From Ancrocorticia sp039812645 (GTDB lineage: Bacteria > Actinomycetota > Actinomycetes > Actinomycetales > Actinomycetaceae), in NCBI GenBank assembly GCA_039812645.1, contig JBDIAV010000016.1:1-46920 (forward strand): a DNA stretch of 46,920 nt. The letters are read 5' to 3'. Both the position numbers and the translations under genes were made by a program. Numbering within the stretch: position 1 is the first letter of the stretch; each line of letters opens with the position of its first letter. This document shows, piece by piece, positions 23,775 through 32,578 of the stretch. The notes under the pieces were generated by a model. That model did not search any database, was not told where the DNA came from, and saw only the letters and a list, made by a program, of their open reading frames with translations.

Positions 23775-25634
23775 GTGAGCCGTGACGATCGCGTAGTTCC
23801 CTACCGCCCGCACCCACGGCGGAGCTTCGGTGAAGCCCTGCGCCGCCGGGTGCTGTCTTTGGGCACCTGGTGGCGTTCCTCGCTGACAGTGCGGGTGGTC
23901 AGCCTGGTGATGGCGGCGGGGCTGGCGTCCATGCTGGCCGCCGGAACGATCATCGTGAGCCAGGTGCGATCACAGCTCTTTGATCGTGCGGTGACCTCGG
24001 TTGTTGACCTGTTTGAATCGTCTCGGGCGGGGGCGCAGGCGCACTTCGACGCCATGAATTCCCCGACTTCCAGCCAGATCCAGCAGGCAGCCTCCGAGAT
24101 TATTCAGGCGCAGTACGATCCGAGGCGTTCGGTGATGGGGGCGGCGCTCTTGCGTACCCCCAGCCAAGATGACACCACCCTCCCTGTTCTCGAAGCGGTG
24201 ACAGATTCTGCCGTCCAGATTCATGGCCTCATCTCTCCCGAAATGCGAGCCGCGGTGCCTTCCTCGGACTCGGTCCATTGGCAGTCGGTGGCCCTGAGCG
24301 GCGCCGATGGCAACATCAATCCGGGCATCATCGTGGGTTCACCCATCAACGTGCAGGGTGCTGGAACCTTCGAATATTACGTGGTGTATTCGTTAGAGCA
24401 GCAGGAATCTACGGTTCGTCTGGTCATTGGCATTCTCACCGCGGGAGCAGTGGTTCTCGTTCTTCTCCTTGCCCTCATTACCTGGCTGGTGGTGGGGATG
24501 GTGCTGCGCCCGGTCCAGGAAGCGTCGCGAGGGGCACAACGGTTGGCCGATGGCGCCTTCGATTCTCGTATGCCCGTGCGTGGTGACGACGAGCTGGCCC
24601 ACCTGGCAGAGTCCTTTAACCAGATGGCCGAATCTCTCTCGGATCAGTTCACTCGTATGGAGCGCATGTCCAACGTGCAGCAGTCCTTCGTCTCGGCGGT
24701 GTCGCACGAGCTGCGTTCGCCGGTGACGACCATCCGTATGGCCGGGCAGCTCATTTATGACAAGCGAGATGAACTCCCGCCATTACTTAAACGCAGCGCC
24801 GAATTACAACACGATCAACTCATCAATCTGGACACCATGCTCTCGGACCTCTTGGAGATCTCCCGATTTGATGCGGGCGCAATGGTTCTGGCCACAGAAA
24901 AGGCCGATCTCTTGGGGATTGTGCGAGCGGTTGTGGAATCCCAGCAGATTCTTGCCGAGTCCAATGGGGTCACGGTGATCATCCGATCAGATGGCGACCC
25001 GACAGCCAAGGTGGAGCCGCGGCGTATCGAACGTATTATTCGTAATCTAGTTGTCAACGCGTTGGAACACGCGGAGGGTAAACCGGTTCTCATCCGAGTG
25101 GTGGGAGCAGAGGACGCCGTCGCCGTTGAAGTATCCGATGCCGGTGTTGGCCTGACGGAAGAGCAGGCGACGCACGTATTTGATCGCTTCTGGCGCGCCG
25201 ATTCTTCCCGCGTGCGCAAGTCCGGCGGTACCGGATTGGGACTTACGATTGCCCGCGAAGACGCCATGCTGCATGGAGGACGGCTCCAGTGTGCGGGAAT
25301 CCTTGGCGTCGGAACCACGTTCCTCTTGACGCTTCCGCGCGAGCCGCGGATGAAGCTGAGTTCTCCGCTGCCCTTGTGTGTGATGGCAGAAAAAGAACAG
25401 TGGGGCGTCGAGTCCGTTGAAGATACCGTTGATTCCCCCTCCGATGATTTGGAGAGTTCGTCGGCGCCCAAGGAGGCCCCCGCTGAACATCAGGTTCATG
25501 CGGCTGCGACGGCCCTTGAACCGCATGTGGCTGGGGTGTCGGCTGGTGTCCAGCGTGCGTCAAGTTCCAGCGATCCCTCCATTGATCCTTCCCATGACGA
25601 CGACACGGAACCTCGGGAGGCTCCGCATGCGTAA
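23775..25634 (+). CDS. mtrB: Sensor histidine kinase MtrB
   Basis: GTG 23775 gives 619 residues. Two membrane helices (about 38-63 and 215-245) flank an extracytoplasmic sensor region. A HAMP linker follows, then the phosphoacceptor His311 in FVSAVSHELRSPVTT, and an ATPase domain with NLVVNALEHAEG (N box), VSDAGVGL (G1) and GGTGLGLTIA (G2). A Ser/Asp/Glu-rich tail of about 90 residues ends the protein. Only a weak ribosome binding site is seen, consistent with coupling to mtrA 16 bp upstream. It overlaps lpqB by 8 bp. It should phosphorylate MtrA. Confidence 0.94.
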   Translation: MSRDDRVVPYRPHPRRSFGEALRRRVLSLGTWWRSSLTVRVVSLVMAAGLASMLAAGTIIVSQVRSQLFDRAVTSVVDLFESSRAGAQAHFDAMNSPTSSQIQQAASEIIQAQYDPRRSVMGAALLRTPSQDDTTLPVLEAVTDSAVQIHGLISPEMRAAVPSSDSVHWQSVALSGADGNINPGIIVGSPINVQGAGTFEYYVVYSLEQQESTVRLVIGILTAGAVVLVLLLALITWLVVGMVLRPVQEASRGAQRLADGAFDSRMPVRGDDELAHLAESFNQMAESLSDQFTRMERMSNVQQSFVSAVSHELRSPVTTIRMAGQLIYDKRDELPPLLKRSAELQHDQLINLDTMLSDLLEISRFDAGAMVLATEKADLLGIVRAVVESQQILAESNGVTVIIRSDGDPTAKVEPRRIERIIRNLVVNALEHAEGKPVLIRVVGAEDAVAVEVSDAGVGLTEEQATHVFDRFWRADSSRVRKSGGTGLGLTIAREDAMLHGGRLQCAGILGVGTTFLLTLPREPRMKLSSPLPLCVMAEKEQWGVESVEDTVDSPSDDLESSSAPKEAPAEHQVHAAATALEPHVAGVSAGVQRASSSSDPSIDPSHDDDTEPREAPHA

Positions 25635-27321
25635 GAGTCGACTTTTCGCCGTGTTAGCGGTACTTGGGCTGCTATTGTCTGCCTGCTCAAGTCTGCCGCG
25701 TTCAGGCGATGTCCACGCGGTCAACCCGTCAAAGAATGAAGCGGGTAATGTGGCGCTGGTGGGTCAGCCACCGCCTGAGGGTGCAACGCCAGAAGAGATC
25801 GTCACCTACTTCTTGGTTGCCTGCCGCGCCGGTGGGGAGGACGATTATGCGGTAGCACGCCAGTACCTCATGCGCTCAACATCTGCTGATTGGGATCCGA
25901 AGACCGAAGTGAGGGTGTATCCGGATAACCAGAACATCACCACCACGGTCACGGAGAATGGTGGGGTTAAGGCGCGTGTTGGGTCGCTTGGGACCCTATC
26001 GGAGACGGGTGTCTATACGGAGTCCGCCAACAACGCCGTGTTTACCACAGATTTTTCGTTGGCCAAGAATCAGGATGGCGAGTGGCGCATCGCCAGCTTG
26101 GAAGATGGTATTTTCCTCGCCGAGAGGATGTTTTTCGGGCAGCTCTACGTGGAGGCTCCCGTCTATTTCCTGGCGTCGGCTACGGATTCCCTTGTTGCCG
26201 ATCTTCACTGGTTCCCGCGCAGGGAAGCTCCGAGCCGAGCTCTCCACGCGCTTCTGAGTGGCCCCTCGCCGTGGCTGCGTGACGGTGTGACGTCCGCGGT
26301 TCCGGAGGATACGAGACTGACGAAGAATCTCCAGATCGACGACGGCGTCGCCCGCGTCGAGTTGTCTCCGAATGTTCTTGCCATCCCACAGCGCCAACGT
26401 TCGCTCATGTTGGCGCAGGTGCGTAGTACGTTGCTTGCGTTCTCATCGATCCAAACGGTGCAGATTTCGGTGCCGGGAGAAAACCTTGATAAAGAGGTCG
26501 TGCTGGAACTCTCCGAATACCCTTACGGTTCCTATCCGCTGTCGGTCATTTCGGGTGGAGTGCCGGGAACCGTGGTTGATCAGGATGAGATCGAACTGGT
26601 GCCCGCCAATCCGGCCTTTGCCGATCTCGGCCTGACGGATCTTGCCGTTGCCTATCAGAAACCCCCGTCCTCCTATGCCGCTTTAGCACGGTCGGGCACG
26701 GAACTGGTGGCTGTTGACGGCGCGACCGGGACCGTGCGAACGTTGACCACCGGAGCGAGTCTCATTCCCCCATCATTTGATTCATTGGGATGGATCTGGT
26801 CGGGTGAGAGATCCAATAACGGTAGCCTCACGGTATCGACGGCGCTGGAGATGGAGCCGTTGACCGTAGCCGCTCCAGCTTTGCAGGGCATGAACGTGCG
26901 TGACTTCGCGGTTTCCCGAGAAGGAAGTCGTATCGTCATCGTGGCGGAATCTGGAAGTGAGGTGAAGACGTACGTCGCTAGTATCACGCGCTCCTCTGAT
27001 GGGGCTCCTACCTCGCTGGGCGATCTGATCCCAGTGGGGCAGCGGCTTGCCGACGTCACCGATGTCTCCTGGGTTGGATCAACCGAGTTGATGGCTCTGG
27101 GACGATCAGCGTCCGGCTCGGACACTAGCCTCTATTCATTGCGGATAGGCGGACCGACAGGTCGCGCGCTCAACGTGCAGGAAGGTACGGTCGCGCTGAC
27201 CTCTACCCGTTCTAGCCAGCCGGTGGTGATCCTCACCGAATCCGGTCGTGTGTTTGAACGTGATGGTAGTTCGTGGCGCAATCGGGTTTCTTCTGTCACG
27301 TCAGCCGCTTATCCAGGCTAA
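25627..27321 (+). CDS. lpqB: Lipoprotein LpqB with GerMN domain
   Basis: ATG 25627 has GGGAGG upstream and gives 564 residues. The signal peptide ends in a lipobox, LLLSACSS (Cys near residue 20). A GerMN domain lies near residues 180-300 (VARVELSPNVLAIPQRQRSL), followed by a beta-propeller-like C-terminal part (TELVAVDGATGTVRTLTTGA). LpqB is known to interact with the MtrB extracytoplasmic region and to tune signalling to MtrA. The operon position directly after mtrB supports this. Confidence 0.94.
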   Translation: MRKSRLFAVLAVLGLLLSACSSLPRSGDVHAVNPSKNEAGNVALVGQPPPEGATPEEIVTYFLVACRAGGEDDYAVARQYLMRSTSADWDPKTEVRVYPDNQNITTTVTENGGVKARVGSLGTLSETGVYTESANNAVFTTDFSLAKNQDGEWRIASLEDGIFLAERMFFGQLYVEAPVYFLASATDSLVADLHWFPRREAPSRALHALLSGPSPWLRDGVTSAVPEDTRLTKNLQIDDGVARVELSPNVLAIPQRQRSLMLAQVRSTLLAFSSIQTVQISVPGENLDKEVVLELSEYPYGSYPLSVISGGVPGTVVDQDEIELVPANPAFADLGLTDLAVAYQKPPSSYAALARSGTELVAVDGATGTVRTLTTGASLIPPSFDSLGWIWSGERSNNGSLTVSTALEMEPLTVAAPALQGMNVRDFAVSREGSRIVIVAESGSEVKTYVASITRSSDGAPTSLGDLIPVGQRLADVTDVSWVGSTELMALGRSASGSDTSLYSLRIGGPTGRALNVQEGTVALTSTRSSQPVVILTESGRVFERDGSSWRNRVSSVTSAAYPG

Positions 27322-27500
27322 GAGATCTCGCCACTAGGTGTTGGTCTACTGCGGATGCCGCGCAATCTCTCAACTCCGCATCTGTTCTCATCCGTGGCAT
27401 CTTCGTGCCACTACTTTTGCCCGCATTGCTACTTTTCTCCCCAGCCCGTTGCCTGTGGAAAGAATCTGCACGCGCTGCAGCTGTGCGGCACGGTGGGGTC

Positions 27501-28292
27501 ATGGCAGGCTTTTGGAGTGCAGTAGGGGATTTAGCGTTCCCTCGGTGGTGTGCGGGTTGTTGCGCGTGGGATGAATACCTATGCGAGAGCTGCCGCGAAG
27601 GATTCCGGAGCGAGTGGATGCGTGTGGATACCCGCGCCCCCTATCTCCAACGGGTGCGCTCGTGGGATGAAGGACGCGCCGGCCTGATCTACCCGGGCGA
27701 TGATGAAAGTATCCTCCCGGTGTACGCCCTCGCGGATTACGACGGCGTCGCTCGTCACACGATCGTGTCGTGGAAAAACAGTGTGACCGCGGGCCTCACG
27801 GAGGCGCTAGTGGATCTTGTGGCCCAGCGAGCAACTGAGATCGAACTCGATGCTCCTGTTAGCGTGGTTCCGGCGCCGTCGTCGTGGAGGAGGCGTCACG
27901 ACGGCCGTCTGGTGACTCTCCACATCGCGCGCGGACTGAGCGCGGGCCTGAACCGTCAGGCACACGCGGAGCATCAGAAAGGTGCCGGGGTTCAGCGGGC
28001 GGAGGGGAGAAAGTCTGAACTCGCTGTCGTTGACGAAGTGCTGAGCCAGGGAAGCATCACCACGGGGTTGAGTATGTCGCGTGGTCGAGCCCGATTGTCC
28101 GGTCGCGGACGAAAAGGGCGAGAGATCCGCGTGCGGCGTCAACCTTCCCGGCGCCGCGTCATTGTTGTCGACGACGTCCTTACGAGCGGTGCTACCCTCG
28201 CGGGCTGTTCGGACGCTCTTGCTCGCGGTGGCAGCGAAGTCATCGCAGCGTTTGTACTTGCCGCAGCTCGGGATCCGCGTGGGAGTAGCTGA
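27501..28292 (+). CDS. ComF-family phosphoribosyltransferase-like protein
   Basis: ATG 27501, after GGTGGGG, gives 263 residues. The N-terminus has a zinc ribbon of paired cysteines (WCAGCCAWDEYLCESC, residues of about 13-28). The C-terminus has the PRPP-binding motif RVIVVDDVLTSGATLAG near residue 225. ComF proteins take part in DNA uptake in competent bacteria, but in actinobacteria the role is unclear. It lies between lpqB and hpf, a common actinobacterial neighbourhood. Longer upstream frames exist but lack family similarity. Confidence 0.85.
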   Translation: MAGFWSAVGDLAFPRWCAGCCAWDEYLCESCREGFRSEWMRVDTRAPYLQRVRSWDEGRAGLIYPGDDESILPVYALADYDGVARHTIVSWKNSVTAGLTEALVDLVAQRATEIELDAPVSVVPAPSSWRRRHDGRLVTLHIARGLSAGLNRQAHAEHQKGAGVQRAEGRKSELAVVDEVLSQGSITTGLSMSRGRARLSGRGRKGREIRVRRQPSRRRVIVVDDVLTSGATLAGCSDALARGGSEVIAAFVLAAARDPRGSS

Positions 28293-28476
28293 AAAAAACT
28301 TGTGTTTCGCGTTCGGGGCAAAACCCTCCGGATGGTGTGTGAGTGGTCTAACATTGAGGCAACAACTGAAGCGGAGAGCAGGGAATTTGCTTGCTCCTTC
28401 CTAAAGGGGGTGATCGTCTCAAGCTTGCGTGAGAAGCAAAGCAGGAACGTTATTACTTACGCCTGAGGAGGGCATC

Positions 28477-29106
28477 GTGGAGATCATTGTCAAGGGTCGG
28501 AACATCGACGTTACCGATCGCTTCCGCGGCCACGTAGAAGATAAGCTCCAAAAGATCGAGCAGTTTGCACCTCGCGCACAGCGAGTGGATGTCGAACTGA
28601 CTCACGAGCCGAACCCGGCTCAAGCAGAGACGTCGGAGCGAATCGAAATCACCATTCGGGACAAGGGGCCCGTTATCCGAGCTGAAGCAGCAGCATCCGA
28701 TTCTTATGGGGCACTCGACCTCGCCATGGGCAAGCTCATTGAGCGTTTACGCCGCGTGCGCGACCGCAAGAAGGAGCACCCCAGCAAGGCGCGTGTCGCC
28801 ACGCCTCTGACACTCACTCCGGATGACGTCAACATCCCACAAGAGAAGCCACACAAGGAGGAGAAGAAGCTCCCCCAGGTTGCGGGCGAGGCCGTGGAGA
28901 CCCAGCTTGGTGATTCGCCAGTGGTGGTACGTCAGAAGCTTTATGAGGCAGCTCCGATGTCGATCGACCAGGCTCTTTATGAGATGGAATTGGTCGGTCA
29001 TCCTTTCTACCTGTTCATTGACGAAGAGACGAAGCAGCCGTGTGCGGTTTACCACCGGCACGGATGGACTTACGGCGTGATTCGCCTCGACGCACAAGTG
29101 AGCTGA
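28477..29106 (+). CDS. hpf: Long-form ribosome hibernation promoting factor
   Basis: GTG 28477 has GAGGAGG six bases upstream and gives 209 residues. The N-terminal S30AE domain (IIVKGRNIDVTDRFRGHVED, LTHEPNPAQAETSERIEITI) is joined by a charged linker to the C-terminal dimerisation domain (SPVVVRQKLYEAAPMSIDQA, HPFYLFIDEET). Long HPF pairs 70S ribosomes into inactive 100S dimers under stress. A 184-bp leader without a gene precedes it and a 19-bp hairpin follows the stop codon. Confidence 0.93.
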   Translation: MEIIVKGRNIDVTDRFRGHVEDKLQKIEQFAPRAQRVDVELTHEPNPAQAETSERIEITIRDKGPVIRAEAAASDSYGALDLAMGKLIERLRRVRDRKKEHPSKARVATPLTLTPDDVNIPQEKPHKEEKKLPQVAGEAVETQLGDSPVVVRQKLYEAAPMSIDQALYEMELVGHPFYLFIDEETKQPCAVYHRHGWTYGVIRLDAQVS

Positions 29107-29122
29107 TAGTTCCCAATTGACA

Positions 29123-29165
29123 ACATGGTGGTGGCGGCAACGTTTGGTTGCCGCCACCACCATGT
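29123..29165 (+). terminator. Perfect 19-bp hairpin after hpf, without T run
   Basis: The arms at 29123-29141 (acatggtggtggcggcaac) and 29147-29165 are perfect complements around a 5-base loop (gtttg). The sequence after it is acaagggg, so the usual T tract is missing. It may be a non-canonical terminator or an mRNA 3'-end stabiliser. Confidence 0.6.
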
Positions 29166-29338
29166 ACAAGGGGATCTTGTGTGTAAAAGAGGACCTTTCG
29201 CCCGCGGATGGTCGTTTGTGATGGTTCGTTGCGAGCTGTTGGGGACGGATGAATCATGCATTGTGGGACGGTCCACACATGCCGAAGATGCATCCGCCCA
29301 GATAGGATGAAACGGTTGTCCGTAACGAAGGGAATGCA

Positions 29339-30721
29339 GTGTCAGAACGTCGTTTTAATGTGGCCGTTATTGGCGCGGGTCCGGCTGGAATTTATGCATC
29401 AGATATTCTTGCCAAGTCGAGTCTGGATTGCACGATTGACCTCTTTGAAAGGCTTCCAGCACCATATGGTTTAGTTCGCTATGGGGTGGCCCCCGATCAT
29501 CCGCGAATCAAGGCGATTATTAACGCCCTCTTTAATGTTCTTAAGCGGGGCGATATTTCCTTCCATGGCAACGTGAATATCGGGACGGACATTACGTTGT
29601 CGGAGCTCCACGATTATTACGACGCGATCATCATCGCCACCGGAGCCAATGCGGATGCGCCGCTGGAGATTCCTGGCATCGACTTGGAAGGCAGCTATGG
29701 CGCTGCCGACTTCGTGTCTTGGTATGACGGCCATCCGGACTACCCTCGCACGTGGCCTCTGGAGGCCAAAGAGATCGCCGTTCTCGGAGTAGGAAATGTG
29801 GCGCTTGACGTTGCTCGCGTGCTCGCCAAGCATCCTGAGGACCTGCTTTCCACGGAAATCCCCCCGAATGTTTACGAGGGTCTCAAAAATTCCCCGGTGA
29901 CGGATGTCCACGTGTTTGGGCGCCGCGGTCCCGCCCAGGTGAAGTTCACTCCGATGGAGCTGCGCGAACTGGGCCATGTGCCGGATGTGGACATCATCGT
30001 CTACCCGGAGGACTTTGATTACGACGACGGCTCTGAGAAGGCCATTGCCGAATCCAAGATGACCAAGCAGGTGACCGAGCAGCTCACCAACTGGGTGTTC
30101 CAGGAGCCAGAGGACCTGACCGCAAGCCGTCGGATCCACATCCATATGCTTCAGCAGCCTGTCGCTGTCCTTGGCCAGGGTAAGGTGGAGGCCGTGCGTA
30201 TGGAACGTACCGCATTGCAGGGCGATGGGTCAGTCAAGGGAACCGGTGAGTTTATTGACTACCCGGTGCAAGCTGTCTATCGGGCCGTGGGTTACGCCTC
30301 GGAGCCAATCCCAGGCGCTCCGTTCGACGCCGCGCGCCACGTTATTCCAAACGAGGGTGGACGGGTCCAGCGCGATGGACGCAACATCGACGGGCTTTAT
30401 GCCACCGGCTGGATCAAGCGTGGGCCCATCGGTCTCATTGGCTCCACCAAGTCGGATGCGCAAGAGACCATCTCGAACCTCGTCGAGGATGCCCAAGCCG
30501 GTTTGTTGGAAGCGAAGGGGCCGGGAACCGGTGCCGACGGCCTTCTCCATCTGCTGGAGAAGCGCGGCGTGCGTTACACGACCTGGCATGGCTGGGAGCT
30601 TCTTGAGGCCTTCGAGAAGTCTCTCGGAGCGGCTGAAGGGCGCGAGCGTGTCAAGGTTGTTGAGCGCGAGACGATGACGTCGATCTCGCGTGGAGAGCCC
30701 CACGACGGCAAGCTGTACTAA
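29339..30721 (+). CDS. fprA: Ferredoxin/flavodoxin--NADP+ reductase, FprA (adrenodoxin reductase) type
   Basis: GTG 29339 follows GAAGGG and gives 460 residues. The FAD-binding start is VAVIGAGPAGIYASDIL. The family motif APYGLVRYGVAPDHP lies near residue 45, and the NADP-binding region IAVLGVGNVALDVARVLAKH near residue 155. TGWIKRGPIGLIGSTKSDAQ near residue 360 is the C-terminal FAD/NADP site. The enzyme passes electrons between NADPH and ferredoxin or similar carriers. Confidence 0.95.
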   Translation: MSERRFNVAVIGAGPAGIYASDILAKSSLDCTIDLFERLPAPYGLVRYGVAPDHPRIKAIINALFNVLKRGDISFHGNVNIGTDITLSELHDYYDAIIIATGANADAPLEIPGIDLEGSYGAADFVSWYDGHPDYPRTWPLEAKEIAVLGVGNVALDVARVLAKHPEDLLSTEIPPNVYEGLKNSPVTDVHVFGRRGPAQVKFTPMELRELGHVPDVDIIVYPEDFDYDDGSEKAIAESKMTKQVTEQLTNWVFQEPEDLTASRRIHIHMLQQPVAVLGQGKVEAVRMERTALQGDGSVKGTGEFIDYPVQAVYRAVGYASEPIPGAPFDAARHVIPNEGGRVQRDGRNIDGLYATGWIKRGPIGLIGSTKSDAQETISNLVEDAQAGLLEAKGPGTGADGLLHLLEKRGVRYTTWHGWELLEAFEKSLGAAEGRERVKVVERETMTSISRGEPHDGKLY

Positions 30722-30744
30722 GTATTAGCGCTGTGTGAATAACG

Positions 30745-30785
30745 ACGGCGGGGCCCGGTGACGTGTGTAGCCAGGGCCCCGCCGT
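30745..30785. terminator. GC-rich hairpin between convergent fprA and YajQ genes
   Basis: A 12-bp stem (acggcggggccc at 30745-30756, gggccccgccgt at 30774-30785) has a 17-base loop and no T tract. Its position between two convergent gene ends suggests a two-way terminator. Confidence 0.65.
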
Positions 30786-30800
30786 TGCGCTTCCTAACAA

Positions 30801-31295
30801 TCAGCGATAGTTGGTGAACTGTAGGGCGCAGTCGACATCAGCATCCTTGAGTAGCGCAATGACGTCCTGCAATGCATCGCGAGACTTCGAAGAGACGCGC
30901 AGTTCGTCTCCCTGGATCTGGACCTTAACACCCTTGGGGCCCTCATCGCGCACAAGCTTGGAGAGCTTCTTGGCGTTCTCCTGACTCAGTCCCTTCTTAA
31001 GGGCGGCGGCGAGGCGGTACTCCTTGCCGGACTGCTTCGGCTCGTCGTCGCCGATGTCGAGAACCTTGAGGGGAACTCCGCGACGGAACATCTTGGACTG
31101 GAGCACGTCGTAGATCGCCATGACGCGCTCAGCGGAGTTGGCGCACATGGTGATGGTCTCACCAGCGAGGGAGACGGAGGCACCGACGCCCTTGAAGTCG
31201 TATCGCTGGGCGATCTCCTTGGCCGTCTGATTGACGGCGTTGTCCACTTCCTGACGGTCGTACTCGGAGACTACGTCGAATGATGAATCTGCCAT
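30801..31295 (-). CDS. YajQ family nucleotide-binding protein
   Basis: ATG 31295, six bases after GGAGG, gives 164 residues. The start SSFDVVSEYDRQEVDNAVNQ, then IAQRYDFKGVGA and KVQIQGDELRVSSKSRDALQ, are the hallmark motifs of the YajQ/DUF520 family. A Xanthomonas member binds cyclic di-GMP and acts as a transcriptional effector, and others bind nucleic acid or nucleotides. Which of these applies here is unknown. Confidence 0.93.
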   Translation of the reverse strand: MADSSFDVVSEYDRQEVDNAVNQTAKEIAQRYDFKGVGASVSLAGETITMCANSAERVMAIYDVLQSKMFRRGVPLKVLDIGDDEPKQSGKEYRLAAALKKGLSQENAKKLSKLVRDEGPKGVKVQIQGDELRVSSKSRDALQDVIALLKDADVDCALQFTNYR

Positions 31296-31420
31296 GTTGC
31301 TCCTCCAAAGCTTTAAGAAAATGCCGAGATATCGGCAAAAACGGATTGTTGGGCTGCCCGTGACGGTCATGGTGAGCTACCTCTAGAAATGGTACCTACA
31401 TCACAAGAGCCATATTCAGT

Positions 31421-31451
31421 TTGACAGTCTACGGGTCGAAACTGCTAATCT
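31421..31451 (+). promoter_or_regulatory. Promoter of the tRNA-Tyr/Thr/Met-rpmG cluster
   Basis: A consensus -35 TTGACA at 31421-31426 is followed by GCTAAT at 31444 (17-bp spacer) or TAATCT at 31446 (19-bp spacer), about 40 bp before tRNA-Tyr. Confidence 0.55.
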
Positions 31452-31489
31452 CATCTGGCACGGTTCGGGGAACAACCCGGAACGAGCAT

Positions 31490-31571
31490 GGCAGGTTTCC
31501 CGAGCGGCCAAAGGGAACTGACTGTAAATCAGTCGCTATCAGCTTCGCAGGTTCGAATCCTGCACCTGCCA
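31490..31571 (+). tRNA. tRNA-Tyr (GTA)
   Basis: The acceptor stem ggcaggt (31490-31496) pairs with acctgcc (31564-31570), with A as discriminator. The anticodon arm ctgactgtaaatcag carries GTA. A long variable arm (cgctatcagcttcg region) marks this as a class II bacterial tRNA-Tyr. CCA is not encoded. Confidence 0.95.
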
Positions 31572-31683
31572 CGGAACGCGAGCGATCGTGTTCACGCCAA
31601 GCGGTTGGCGTGAGCGGTATCACCGAGTTTACAGTCTCTGAGATTTGGAGGCGGTAAGCAGAGTTGATAAGCTAATCCGCGTT

Positions 31684-31759
31684 GCCCCGATAGCTCAGTC
31701 GGCAGAGCGTCTCCATGGTAAGGAGAAGGTCAAGGGTTCGATTCCCTTTCGGGGCTCCA
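31684..31759 (+). tRNA. tRNA-Thr (GGT)
   Basis: The acceptor gccccga (31684-31690) pairs with tcggggc (31749-31755). The anticodon arm tctccatggtaaggaga carries GGT. T is the discriminator and CCA is encoded at 31757-31759. Confidence 0.95.
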
Positions 31760-31787
31760 TCGCTGCCTAAAAGTGGTAGCGAGATGA

Positions 31788-31861
31788 GGCGGGGTAGCTC
31801 AGTTGGTCAGAGCGCACGACTCATAATCGTGAGGTCGCGGGTTCAAACCCCGCCCCCGCTA
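31788..31861 (+). tRNA. tRNA-Met (CAT), elongator type
   Basis: The acceptor ggcgggg (31788-31794) pairs with ccccgct (31854-31860), with A as discriminator. The anticodon arm cacgactcataatcgtg carries CAT. A paired first position (G-U) rather than a C-A mismatch argues for an elongator, not an initiator, tRNA. Confidence 0.93.
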
Positions 31862-31914
31862 CAGATGCGAAGCGAGTCTATCGTTTCGGAGCTTGGACCA
31901 GAGGAGTAGGAACA

Positions 31915-32085
31915 GTGGCTAGCAAGTCTCAGGATGTTCGCCCCAAGATCACCCTCGCTTGTGAGGAGTGCAAGGAGCGCAACTACATTACCAAGAAGAA
32001 CCGTCGTAATACGCCGGATCGTCTTGCGATCAAGAAGTTCTGCGCAAGGTGCAACAAGTCCACCACTCATCGTGAGACTCGCTGA
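31915..32085 (+). CDS. rpmG: Ribosomal protein bL33
   Basis: GTG 31915 after GAGGAGTAGG gives a 56-residue protein. It reads KITLACEECKERNYITKKNR, then LAIKKFCARCNKSTTHRETR, with two CxxC pairs, so it is the zinc-binding (C+) form of bL33. This form is favoured when zinc is plentiful. The position directly behind tRNA-Thr and tRNA-Met is typical of actinobacteria. Confidence 0.96.
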   Translation: MASKSQDVRPKITLACEECKERNYITKKNRRNTPDRLAIKKFCARCNKSTTHRETR

Positions 32086-32102
32086 GTTGGTTTGAAGCTT
32101 GG

Positions 32103-32143
32103 GGAAGCCCGCGGCCGAAAGGTCGCGGGCTTCCTGCATTTTA
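32103..32143 (+). terminator. Intrinsic terminator of rpmG
   Basis: The stem ggaagcccgcggcc (32103-32116) pairs with ggtcgcgggcttcc (32121-32134) with one G-T pair, around a gaaa loop. The T-containing tail gcatttta follows. Confidence 0.88.
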
Positions 32144-32186
32144 TGGATGGGTTGTGGTCGGTAGGCCAGGGGCCAGGTCGCGGGTG
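32133..32186 (+). other. Placeholder: see the 18-bp repeat entry at 32186-32233
   Basis: This entry carries no separate annotation; the repeat is described at 32186-32233. Confidence 0.
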
Positions 32187-32233
32187 GGCAGTAGGCCAGA
32201 TGTCGGCAGTAGGCCAGATGTGGGCAGTAGGCC
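32186..32233 (+). repeat. Three 18-bp tandem repeats (last partial)
   Basis: The unit ggcagtaggccagatgt with one variable first base occurs at 32186-32203 and 32204-32221 and in part at 32222-32233. A related cggtaggccaggggcc lies just before. No reading frame is supported. Confidence 0.85.
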
Positions 32234-32319
32234 CGGCAGCAGGGTAGGGGATGTTGGCCCCGAGTCCCGAAGGATTGAGTTTTTCGGAAAGAAACGACGC
32301 CCTGGACGCGTCTGCCAGC

Positions 32320-32485
32320 TCAATTCTTTCCATTTCCCTCAATTCTTTCGGGGCGACGACGAGTCAGCGTACGAGCAGTTCGTGGAAGTCGGGATTGGCT
32401 CAATTCTTTCGGGGTGACGACGAGTCAGCGTACGAGCAGTTCGTGGAAGTCGGGATTGGCTCAATTCTTTCGGGGTGACGACGAG
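32320..32485 (+). repeat. 61-bp tandem repeat (minisatellite) upstream of murB
   Basis: Two full 61-bp units (32339-32399 and 32400-32460) differ at one base (ggggc/ggggt). A third copy is cut after 25 bp (32461-32485), and the leader tcaattctttc alone also occurs at 32320-32330. Because 61 is not a multiple of 3, the array is not coding. The core ggggYgacgacgag is echoed again near 32508. Confidence 0.9.
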
Positions 32486-32543
32486 GCGCAGCACGCACAT
32501 CCTTCGAGGCGACGACGAGGCCACTAGCAACCGGCGGTAGCAA

Positions 32544-32572
32544 TGACGGGTGAGCCGCCCCGGTGCTAGGCT
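32544..32572 (+). promoter_or_regulatory. murB promoter, predicts a leaderless transcript
   Basis: TGACGG (32544-32549) and TAGGCT (32567-32572) are 17 bp apart. The GTG start of murB lies only six bases after the -10 hexamer, so transcription would begin at or next to the start codon. Confidence 0.55.
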
Positions 32573-32578
32573 CAACCC

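Larger units (their letters stand above)
32144..32578. other. Intergenic region between rpmG and murB
   Basis: These 435 bp contain no gene. They hold the 18-bp and 61-bp tandem repeats and, at the right end, the murB promoter. Confidence 0.8.

Noticed and set aside
32186..32485. CRISPR array
   Set aside because: The repeats are contiguous tandem units without unique spacers and there are no cas genes.
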